A model generated the notes under the pieces. The model saw only the letters and a program-made list of their open reading frames with translations, did no database searches and was not told the DNA's origin. From Pseudanabaenales cyanobacterium (GTDB lineage: Bacteria > Cyanobacteriota > Cyanobacteriia > Phormidesmidales > Phormidesmidaceae), in NCBI GenBank assembly GCA_022360135.1, contig JAKSDM010001526.1:1-5718 (forward strand): a stretch of DNA of 5,718 nucleotides, read 5' to 3'. The position numbers and the translations under genes were made by a program. This document shows, piece by piece, positions 1-4,683 of the stretch. Positions within the stretch are counted from its first letter, which is position 1; each line of letters starts with the position of its first letter.

Positions 1-58
1 AGCTGGGTCTAATAGCAGCTCCCAGTAAAGGCTTTCAATTATGAATTATTCATGATCC
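1..58. other. Short flank downstream of the second tube gene
   Basis: This stretch lies 3' of the second tube gene as transcribed on the minus strand. No gene is visible in it. It contains a 6-bp inverted repeat around one central base, ATGAAT/ATTCAT at 41-46 and 48-53. Nearer the window edge are two mutually exclusive weak stems: AGCTG 1-5 with CAGCT 16-20, and CTGGG 3-7 with CCCAG 21-25. One of these could be a transcript-end structure, but the window stops before any T-tract could be seen, so no terminator is claimed. Confidence 0.3.
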
Positions 59-613
59 TTAGAAAGCCGCTGGACCAGATGAACCAGCCGAGACCGCCTG
101 CGAGAGCGCGCCGATGTTGGACCCGCCGGTCGGCACGCGGACTAACCCGGCGTGGGCGATTTCAATGGTTTCTTTGAATAAATCAGTGCTCTCACTTTGA
201 ACTTGGGTGGAGGAGTACTTGGCGGGAATTGCATCCCGAATTGACCAGCGCGCTCCTTCTGAGCCGTCCTGCTTGTAAAAGACCAGCCCCCCGGAAAATC
301 TGTTTTCCATTTGTTGCGTTCCCCCCCCAATGGCGCTTTTGGGATGGCAGGCCAAATACCAGTCGAGCAAGATATCATTCTCACCGGTAGTGACGAATTC
401 CAAGGTCATATTTTCATAAGTGACACCGGTAGGCGTAATCTGGGTTTGAGTCAAACAACCTTTACCCACACCGATGGGCTGACCCTCCGCAGCCGGATCA
501 ATGGAAATTGAAAGCCCGCTACATTTAGAGAGGAGTAGCCGGTTGCTGGCATCGTATTCGAAATAAAACCGGCTGGTGGTGAGGTATTCCATTTTCCGGG
601 TAGTTGCTTGCAT
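59..613 (-). CDS. Contractile injection system tail tube protein (T4 gp19-like), second copy
   Basis: A 184-residue protein of the phage T4 gp19-like tail tube family (the conserved phage-tail region family, TIGR02241 type), which stacks as hexameric rings to form the inner tube of contractile injection systems. Visible family features are the N-terminal strand around residues 11-21 (TTSRFYFEYD), the MTLEF strand at 69-73, and the RWSIRDAIPAKY motif at 122-133, followed by KETIEIAHAGLVRV (147-160). The other tube protein in the window has the same layout (RWNLEKAWIKKY). A Gly/Ser/Ala-rich C-terminal extension (about 161-184) ends in AAF. The ATG at 613 is preceded in frame by a stop four codons upstream (TAA), so this is the longest possible start; AAGGAG at 631-626 lies 12 nt upstream, a rather long spacing. 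Met8 is a possible alternative start. The gene contains a G8 run (plus-strand C8 at 321-328) in the codons for Gly96-Gly98. Family assignment is firm; whether this is the bulk tube or a specialised ring such as a baseplate-proximal initiator is not known. Confidence 0.88.
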   Translation of the reverse strand: MQATTRKMEYLTTSRFYFEYDASNRLLLSKCSGLSISIDPAAEGQPIGVGKGCLTQTQITPTGVTYENMTLEFVTTGENDILLDWYLACHPKSAIGGGTQQMENRFSGGLVFYKQDGSEGARWSIRDAIPAKYSSTQVQSESTDLFKETIEIAHAGLVRVPTGGSNIGALSQAVSAGSSGPAAF

Positions 614-625
614 AATGCTTAGTTA

Positions 626-631
626 CTCCTT
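626..631 (-). promoter_or_regulatory. Ribosome binding site of the second tube gene
   Basis: AAGGAG on the minus strand, 12 nt before the ATG at 613. It is the only strong Shine-Dalgarno-like match near this start. The spacing is longer than usual, which could lower translation; that is inference. Confidence 0.55.
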
Positions 632-718
632 GAAGTGGAAAGAGGGAAAAGACGAAATTCAGAATTTTGGAGAGGAGTTAGGGGATTGCGGATAGATCAT
701 GATATCCCGATGTAGGAA

Positions 719-775
719 CGAAACATTCGAGAAAAACTCTCATCACTTTCGAAAATCTATCTGTCGAATGTTTCG
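719..775. repeat. Perfect 12-bp inverted repeat with 33-nt loop between the tube genes
   Basis: CGAAACATTCGA at 719-730 and TCGAATGTTTCG at 764-775 are exact reverse complements, separated by 33 nt. The loop has its own TTTCGAAA palindrome at 747-754. In the minus-strand mRNA this would form a strong 12-bp stem in the untranslated gap between the two tube cistrons. No U-run follows the stem, so it is not a standard intrinsic terminator. It could be an mRNA processing or stabilising element, a protein-binding dyad, or the remnant of a small mobile element. The structure is seen directly; its role is inferred. Confidence 0.65.
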
Positions 776-873
776 CCCTTACCAGTTAGCGACGGCGCCT
801 TTCAATCACCTTCCAACCATTGATTACTTAAATCACTCTTAGCTCCTGTCTTCTGTCTACTAATCATTCAAAG

Positions 874-1380
874 TCAAAAAGCGCTGGAGATTGAAACCGG
901 CTTGTAGATGTTCTCTGCGACAAGTTCGTAGGTTTCAACAGCGAGGTCTTGCCCGGTGACATCTGGGTCAGAGATGGAGTATTTTTTGATCCAGGCTTTT
1001 TCAAGATTCCAGCGCAGGACTTCTGTGCTTTGGGGGTCATAGACGACCACGGAGCCAGTTTTCCGGCTACTGGCCCAGTTTCCTGTCCCCCCGTCGCTGG
1101 GGGGCAAGCAATCCTGAAACCAGTTATAGAACTGGAAGCTGGCGCTGCGGGGGTCGTCGCACATGTAGACTTCTAGGGTCATGGAAGGGCTAGAGTCATA
1201 CCCGCCAGAGGTGGTTTGGCGGGAAGTTCTGCCCCCCTTGGTGCAAGCAATGGGTTTGGCATTGCCTGTAACTTTGCCCTCATAAGAGACCTGGGCCATA
1301 CTCTTAATTTCGGTTTCGGCGATTCCGTCAAACTCAACGTAATAACTTGACGCTGTTGTCGTAAGAATTCTTCCAGTCAT
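874..1380 (-). CDS. Contractile injection system tail tube protein (T4 gp19-like), first copy
   Basis: A 168-residue tail tube protein of the T4 gp19/TIGR02241 type, forming the inner tube through which cargo would pass when the sheath contracts. Family features are SSYYVEFDG at residues 11-19, MTLEVYMC at 67-74, the GSVVVYD strand at 109-115, and the signature LRWNLEKAWIKKYSISDPDV at 122-141, followed by the AVETYELVAE strand at 147-156. The C-terminus is SSAF. The ATG at 1380 has GAGGT six nt upstream (1391-1387), and the gene starts only 22 nt after the sheath stop codon, so sheath and tube are almost certainly co-transcribed. It is slightly longer than the compact tube proteins of Photorhabdus and Serratia CIS, with an extra Gly/Ser/Pro-rich loop (about 92-108) before the GSVVVYD strand. 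Its place right behind the sheath makes it the better candidate for the main tube subunit, but this is inferred from gene order only. Confidence 0.9.
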   Translation of the reverse strand: MTGRILTTTASSYYVEFDGIAETEIKSMAQVSYEGKVTGNAKPIACTKGGRTSRQTTSGGYDSSPSMTLEVYMCDDPRSASFQFYNWFQDCLPPSDGGTGNWASSRKTGSVVVYDPQSTEVLRWNLEKAWIKKYSISDPDVTGQDLAVETYELVAENIYKPVSISSAF

Positions 1381-1402
1381 ATCAAAACCTCATATCAGAA
1401 CG

Positions 1403-3133
1403 TTAACCTTCGTCTTGGCCGCTCCATTGGCTGATGCGGAAGATGACAAATTCAGCCGGACGCACGGGACAGACGCCGACTTCGATGTACAAACGACCAA
1501 GGATCATGGTGTCTGGTGTGTTCAACTCGCCATCGCATTTAACGTAGAATGCTTGATCTGGGCTGCTGCCCATTAACGCGCCCTGTCGCCATAACTCGGT
1601 TAAGAAATTGCCCACTACCCGTTTGACCCGCTGCCACAGGTCTTCATCGTTGGGTTCAAACACAACCCACTGGGTGCCGGCTTCAATCGATTTCTCGATG
1701 TAGCTCATCAGCCGCCGCACACTGATATAGCGCCAGTCTGTAAGTTCGGGCTCGACCAGGGTGCGGGCCCCCCAAATCCGAATGCCGCGATTGGGGAAGG
1801 GGCGTAAACAGTTGATGCCAATGGGGTTGAGGAGTTCCTGTTCGCGGAAGTTGCAGTCGTAGGCCAGTCCGGTGACGCCGCGAGGGACTTCATTGGCAGG
1901 CGCTTTATGCACCCCTCGCGTTTCATCGGTGCGGGCCCAGACGCCCATGACGTGGCCACAGGGGGGAATCGCGATCGGGCGACCGGCGTTACGGGGGTTC
2001 GGAACTTCGATCCAGGGATAATAGAGAGCGGCGAACATGGAGCGGCGATTGAACTCGTTGGAGAGCCAATTGCTGATATCCTGAGGCTTAACCCGATCGG
2101 GCGGTGGGTCGAAGACCACCATCCGGTTCGGTGGGTTGGGAATGTCGCCAGCCGCAGCGGCCTCGCACATACTGATCATCAGATCCATCACGGAATGGAC
2201 TTGATCGATGTCCATCAGTCCGGCTTCGTAGACCCGCATCAGGTCGGGGCAGGCAACAATCGTGACTTCGTCCATTTCAAACAAGCCGCGGATGCCCGTG
2301 CGATTGTCGCTAACACCTTCTAGATGGACGGGGAGTTCTTGCTGGGTAGACACCACCGGGGGCGGGCTGATTTCATAGAGTCCATTGGCGGGGCGGCGAG
2401 CGAGAATGCTGCCGGTGTTGGCCAGATCGGTCGCCACGACAAAGTTCGACTCACTCAGGGCGGTGACCACATAATCCGCTACCTCAGGGCTGATCTGGGG
2501 ATTCATCGTCAGATGTTCGAAGCGCTCCAGGGTTTCATCCCCCTGGCGCACCACCACGGTAAAGAATTCCCCAGTATTGATATTGACGGTGGCGGTAGCG
2601 GCTGGGAACTCTTCCCCCCCTTCACCCTGGGCGCCATCGCCCGAGGGGGCGGGAGGCTTGGGTGCGCCCCCGAGGATTTGCACTTGCAGGGCCCGAGCGC
2701 CAGCCCCGTTTGAATCCCCCGCCAGGCGTGAGGCGGCTCCCCTAGTCAAGGAAAATCTCAAGGTTGGGCGATTGCGCCGAGTGGTTAAATCAGTGCCGCT
2801 TTCTGTAATATCGGGGGTGGGGGTGCCGGGCAGACGGGTGCCAATACTGGTAATCCAACACCGTCCCCCGCCATTCAAAAACCAGCCATACACTGAGAAG
2901 GGTAAGTAGGCGTCAAAATCGGTGAATCCATCTGAGTTGGGTCGACCGAAATAGGCCAAATACTGATTCCAGTTTGTCACCAGCATCGGGCGGTACAGTT
3001 CGGCCCCGCCCCGGACATCTTCTGTAAAGCCAACGAAACCTGCGATCGCGGTGGGCAACCCCTCAATGGGGCGACTACCACGATCAACCTCCTCGACGTA
3101 GACCCCTGGCGCAAAATAGTCCAACCTTGCCAT
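1403..3133 (-). CDS. Contractile tail sheath protein
   Basis: A 576-residue phage-type tail sheath protein (Phage_sheath_1 superfamily), the contractile outer cylinder of CIS particles. The N-terminus has the typical FAPGVYVEEVDRGSRPI (residues 7-23) and IAGFVGFTE (30-38). The middle has PDLMRVYEAGL (296-306), FDPPPD (341-346), and a conserved block AALYYPWIEV to PPCGHVMGVWARTDETRGVHKAPANE (368-415). The C-terminal sheath domain carries NCLRPFPNRGIRIWGARTL (441-459), DWRYISVRRLMSYIEKSIE (466-484), WVVFEPNDEDLWQRV (489-503), and a final VRPAEFVIFRISQW strand (557-570), the part that in characterised CIS sheaths handshakes with neighbouring subunits. Residues about 155-175 form a Pro/Gly/Glu-rich loop, probably surface exposed. 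The start at 3133 is preceded by AGAGGT (7-nt spacer) and GGAGG (15-nt spacer). It is the first visible gene of the minus-strand operon. Identification is very secure. The target membrane and the thylakoid or cytoplasmic location cannot be read from this protein alone. Confidence 0.97.
   Translation of the reverse strand: MARLDYFAPGVYVEEVDRGSRPIEGLPTAIAGFVGFTEDVRGGAELYRPMLVTNWNQYLAYFGRPNSDGFTDFDAYLPFSVYGWFLNGGGRCWITSIGTRLPGTPTPDITESGTDLTTRRNRPTLRFSLTRGAASRLAGDSNGAGARALQVQILGGAPKPPAPSGDGAQGEGGEEFPAATATVNINTGEFFTVVVRQGDETLERFEHLTMNPQISPEVADYVVTALSESNFVVATDLANTGSILARRPANGLYEISPPPVVSTQQELPVHLEGVSDNRTGIRGLFEMDEVTIVACPDLMRVYEAGLMDIDQVHSVMDLMISMCEAAAAGDIPNPPNRMVVFDPPPDRVKPQDISNWLSNEFNRRSMFAALYYPWIEVPNPRNAGRPIAIPPCGHVMGVWARTDETRGVHKAPANEVPRGVTGLAYDCNFREQELLNPIGINCLRPFPNRGIRIWGARTLVEPELTDWRYISVRRLMSYIEKSIEAGTQWVVFEPNDEDLWQRVKRVVGNFLTELWRQGALMGSSPDQAFYVKCDGELNTPDTMILGRLYIEVGVCPVRPAEFVIFRISQWSGQDEG
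3042..3049. repeat. HIP1 octamer GCGATCGC (copy 1)
   Basis: Exact HIP1 palindrome inside the sheath gene. HIP1 is a highly over-represented octamer in many cyanobacterial genomes, so it is evidence of host lineage, not a local functional site. Confidence 0.85.
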
Positions 3134-3176
3134 AGGCTTGACCTCTAACCTCCGAAATTTTAAGGATTATTGATTC

Positions 3177-3198
3177 AACTGAAGGAAAACATTCAGTT
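3177..3198 (-). promoter_or_regulatory. Candidate hairpin in the sheath mRNA leader
   Basis: AACTGAA at 3177-3183 and TTCAGTT at 3192-3198 form a perfect 7-bp stem with an 8-nt loop. In the sheath transcript it would sit about 44-65 nt upstream of the start codon, before the purine-rich ribosome sites. It could stabilise the leader or affect translation. It is seen as sequence only; expression and folding are inferred. Confidence 0.4.
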
Positions 3199-3249
3199 TG
3201 GATACAACAACATGACGCAGATTAGCCAATGCAAAATCGATCCAGTTAC

Positions 3250-3447
3250 TAGACTTTCGTAGGATTTTTAGCCTTTTAGCTCTGGATTGCTCGATGCATT
3301 GGGTTTAAAACCTATTTCCAGCCTTAGGGAAGGAGAATACTGTCAAGCACAAGAGAATTGTTTTAGACCCATTAGACTTTGGTTGCATTCATTCTATCGG
3401 TATCGAGAATGACAGAGATTTTTGTAATTTTATCGATATAAAGTCTA
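3250..3447. promoter_or_regulatory. Three copies of the octamer TAGACTTT, candidate regulator-binding sites
   Basis: TAGACTTT occurs exactly at 3250-3257 and 3373-3380 on the plus strand, and as its reverse complement AAAGTCTA at 3440-3447. A partial copy, TTAGAC, at 3363-3368 precedes the second one. Three exact 8-mers in about 200 bp of non-coding DNA is more than expected by chance. Short sites in mixed orientation and variable spacing are the way NarL-type regulators bind promoters, and a NarL-type regulator is encoded next door. The link between this motif and that regulator is inference. Confidence 0.4.
3390..3411. promoter_or_regulatory. 22-bp dyad (candidate operator) overlapping a possible minus-strand -10 box
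   Basis: CATTCT at 3390-3395 and AGAATG at 3406-3411 are exact inverted arms around a 10-nt core in which ATCG is repeated. On the minus strand the left arm contributes to TAGAAT (3396-3391), five of six matches to a -10 box, which could serve the sheath operon. No good -35 box lies at the normal distance, which would fit an activator-dependent promoter. The dyad is seen directly; operator and promoter functions are guesses. Confidence 0.33.
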
Positions 3448-3538
3448 GCCCTAGGCGGCAAATTCTTTGTATAGCAAGGGATTCAGCCTGGTTTCGGAAA
3501 AATATTTTTGCTTGAGTGCAGCCGACTGACTGTGGGCC

Positions 3539-3573
3539 TAAATTTTAACTTAAATTTTTATTTTTCTTAAGTT
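3539..3573. repeat. AT-rich tract with a 12-bp direct repeat and an inverted repeat
   Basis: TAAATTTT occurs at 3539-3546 and again at 3551-3558, 12 bp apart. Overlapping it, AACTTAA (3547-3553) and TTAAGTT (3567-3573) form a 7-bp inverted repeat with a 13-nt loop. The tract is almost pure A/T and could act as an UP-like or bent, easily melted element between the two divergent promoters. Because of its low complexity, chance repeats are likely. Confidence 0.3.
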
Positions 3574-3687
3574 TGGGGTGTGGCGTGGAATATTACTATT
3601 TTCTATAGATAGCCATTGTTATAGCGTTTCTAAATCATATTTAAACTGGTGATCCTTTCCGTATCTGGATTTGGAGCGACTAAATTG

Positions 3688-3715
3688 TTTACGACTCAAG
3701 TAGGATTGCTATAAC
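3688..3715 (+). promoter_or_regulatory. Candidate sigma-70-type promoter for the regulator operon
   Basis: TATAAC at 3710-3715 matches five of six -10 positions. TTTACG at 3688-3693 is a four-of-six -35 with a 16-nt spacer; TTGTTT at 3685-3690 is an alternative with 19 nt. Transcription would begin near 3722, leaving a leader of roughly 230 nt before the regulator start codon. It is the best plus-strand candidate seen, though still weak. Confidence 0.3.
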
Positions 3716-3730
3716 GAGTAAGGCTTTCAC

Positions 3731-3765
3731 GAACCAGTTCTGTTGAACTAGTTAAGGAGTGAACT
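3731..3765. promoter_or_regulatory. Cluster of GAAC/GTTC dyads
   Basis: Overlapping short palindromes occur here: GAAC-CA-GTTC at 3731-3740, AGTTC/GAACT as a 5-bp hairpin with a TGTT loop at 3736-3749, AACTAGTT at 3746-3753, and a further GAACT at 3761-3765. They lie just downstream of the candidate promoter at 3688-3715, where a repressor or autoregulator could bind, or they could fold in the leader RNA. GAAC/GTTC half-sites recall Gram-positive LexA boxes, but the spacing does not fit. Confidence 0.28.
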
Positions 3766-3910
3766 GCCCAAACCATAACCGAAATTTAATCGTTTGAGCA
3801 GTCTTAAGGTTTGCTTTGCTGGTAAATCTTATGTCACAGTCAGGGCAACAATTTCAGTAAAACAAAAATACTATTTACGACCCTTTCTAGAGGAAATTAT
3901 TCCTTTGATT

Positions 3911-3930
3911 GGGTTGAGTTGGGTTGGGTT
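3911..3930 (+). repeat. Four-unit GGGTT pentamer repeat in the regulator leader
   Basis: Four consecutive 5-bp units (GGGTT, GAGTT, GGGTT, GGGTT) end 19 nt before the regulator's start codon. They are just upstream of the weak TAGG ribosome-site candidate. A change in unit number would alter the leader spacing but not the reading frame, so it could tune expression of the regulator. Cyanobacterial genomes often carry short tandem repeats, so this may be neutral. Confidence 0.55.
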
Positions 3931-3949
3931 AAATTTGTAGGCCTGTATT

Positions 3950-4681
3950 ATGACTGCGTCTGTTGCATCTTCCGCTCTGCTACGAGGACATATTTCTGAG
4001 GATAGTCAGGGGCGTCGACCGTATTCGGTATTGCTGGCTGATGGCAATCCTGATTTTCGTCAGGGGCTGCGATCGCTGTTGGCCTTTTACAACCACCATA
4101 GTCCGGCCAAATATGTGGTTGTCGGCGAGGCCGCCTCCGGCCCTCAAACCCTGCATTTGACCGCTAGTATGCATCCGGGGCTGGTGATTCTCAATGTTGA
4201 TCTGGAGGACAGTTGGGAAGCCACCGTAGATATCTTGATACAGCTGCAAGAGCTGGAGCGAGCCCCTAGCATATTGCTCCTGTCCGATCAACACGAGCCC
4301 GAATCTCTGTTTGAAGGGATGCGGGCTGGGGCCTTGGGTTATATCACCAAAGACCACATCGCCACTGAGCTGTTAACGGCCATTCAGACGATTGCAGCCG
4401 GACAGATTTATCTCAACTCAACCATGGTCAACACCTTCTTTTATCTATTTCACGCCCATTCAAAGCAATCCTTAGAAAAATGTAAGCTATTGCGGCTGAG
4501 CAAGCGGGAGCAAGAATTGCTGAGGCTGCTAGCGCGGGGGGAATCGAATGAAGCCATTGCCAAAGAATTGATTATTTCGATTGCAACCGTCAAGTCCCAC
4601 TTCACCTCCATCTTCGAAAAGTTGGGGGTGAAAAGCCGCACCCAGGCAATTATCCGGGCGCTGCGGTTGGGGTTGGTGTAA
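3950..4681 (+). CDS. NarL/FixJ-family response regulator with atypical (pseudo-)receiver
   Basis: A 243-residue DNA-binding regulator. Residues about 25-145 are a receiver-like domain starting SVLLADGNPDFRQGLRSLL (26-44). Residues 183-242 are a LuxR/GerE helix-turn-helix with L183, R186, E187, G197, N200, I203-A204, T213-V214-K215, H217, K224-L225 and R230 in the usual places. Aligning PGLVILN (76-82) with the usual PDVVLLD puts Asn82 at the phosphoacceptor Asp. The second acidic-pocket residue is Gly32 beside Asp31. The switch Ser112 and conserved Lys134 are kept. Normal Asp phosphorylation is therefore unlikely, unless Asp84 or Asp87 substitutes. An in-frame TAG at 3938-3940 leaves the ATG at 3950 as the only good start; the ribosome site is weak (TAGG, 8-nt spacer). 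The gene is divergent from the sheath operon and overlaps the Pvc16-like gene by one base, so it probably controls this CIS locus. That target is inferred. No partner kinase is visible. Confidence 0.9.
   Translation: MTASVASSALLRGHISEDSQGRRPYSVLLADGNPDFRQGLRSLLAFYNHHSPAKYVVVGEAASGPQTLHLTASMHPGLVILNVDLEDSWEATVDILIQLQELERAPSILLLSDQHEPESLFEGMRAGALGYITKDHIATELLTAIQTIAAGQIYLNSTMVNTFFYLFHAHSKQSLEKCKLLRLSKREQELLRLLARGESNEAIAKELIISIATVKSHFTSIFEKLGVKSRTQAIIRALRLGLV
4069..4076. repeat. HIP1 octamer GCGATCGC (copy 2)
   Basis: Exact HIP1 palindrome inside the regulator gene, a cyanobacterial genome signature. Its presence here argues that the regulator gene is resident and not newly acquired from another phylum. 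Confidence 0.85.
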
Positions 4682-4683
4682 TG
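4679..4683 (+). promoter_or_regulatory. TAATG stop/start overlap coupling regulator and terminator genes
   Basis: The TAA of the regulator gene (4679-4681) shares its last A with the ATG of the next gene (4681-4683). No strong Shine-Dalgarno site precedes this ATG; the upstream sequence is G/T-rich. Translation of the second gene thus probably depends on ribosomes finishing the first, fixing co-expression of the regulator and the CIS terminator-like protein. Confidence 0.75.

Larger units (their letters stand above)
614..873. other. Spacer between the two tube genes
   Basis: 260 nt without a credible gene, unusually long for an operon whose preceding junction is only 22 nt. Read in the direction of transcription (right to left) it contains a weak 5-bp stem AATCA/TGATT (804-808 and 820-824), then the perfect 12-bp inverted repeat at 719-775 (separate entry), then a smaller dyad GGATA/TATCC (690-694 and 703-707) around TCATGA, then the ribosome binding site of the second tube gene. 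It may hold a separate promoter or a processing site that sets the ratio of the two tube proteins, but no strong promoter is evident. Confidence 0.5.
3134..3949. other. Divergent intergenic regulatory region
   Basis: 816 nt between the divergent starts of the sheath gene (minus) and the regulator gene (plus). It is visibly AT-richer than the flanking genes and has only very short open frames without good ribosome sites. It should hold both promoters and both 5' leaders. Candidate elements, listed separately, are a leader hairpin (3177-3198), three TAGACTTT octamers (3250-3447), a 22-bp dyad (3390-3411), an AT tract with repeats (3539-3573), a plus-strand promoter candidate (3688-3715), a GAAC/GTTC dyad cluster (3731-3765), and a GGGTT tandem repeat (3911-3930). 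The length would also allow an unannotated small RNA, but none is recognised. Confidence 0.7.

Noticed and set aside
719..775. Intrinsic terminator between the two tube genes
   Set aside because: The 12-bp stem is convincing, but the 33-nt loop is too large and no U-run follows on the minus-strand transcript.
1907..2713. Two long plus-strand open frames (1907-2323 and 2324-2713) opposite the sheath gene
   Set aside because: They lie wholly antisense to a strongly conserved sheath coding sequence, show no recognisable domains, and have the His/Gly/Ala-rich composition typical of frames opposite a GC-rich gene.
3341..3346. Exact minus-strand TTGACA that could be a -35 box for the sheath operon
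   Set aside because: No sequence resembling a -10 box lies 15-19 nt downstream on the minus strand (GGCTGG at the ideal distance), so it is probably chance.
3331..3346. AAGGAG-like ribosome site in the intergenic region
   Set aside because: No start codon follows at a usable distance and no open frame of meaningful length continues from it.
3409..3441. Ten-codon plus-strand open frame (MTEIFVILSI)
   Set aside because: No ribosome binding site, very short, and inside AT-rich DNA where such frames are common.
3831..3860. Nine-codon upstream open frame (MSQSGQQFQ) in the regulator leader
   Set aside because: It has no convincing ribosome site and is short enough to occur by chance. It would deserve another look only if conserved in relatives.
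3857..3871. Possible NtcA nitrogen-control box (GTA...TAC) upstream of the regulator
   Set aside because: The spacing between GTA and TAC is 9 nt, not the consensus 8, and no suitable -10 box follows at the expected distance.
3134..3949. CRISPR array, tRNA or transposon in the intergenic region
   Set aside because: No regularly spaced long repeats, no cloverleaf-like sequence, and no transposase frame or terminal inverted repeats were found.
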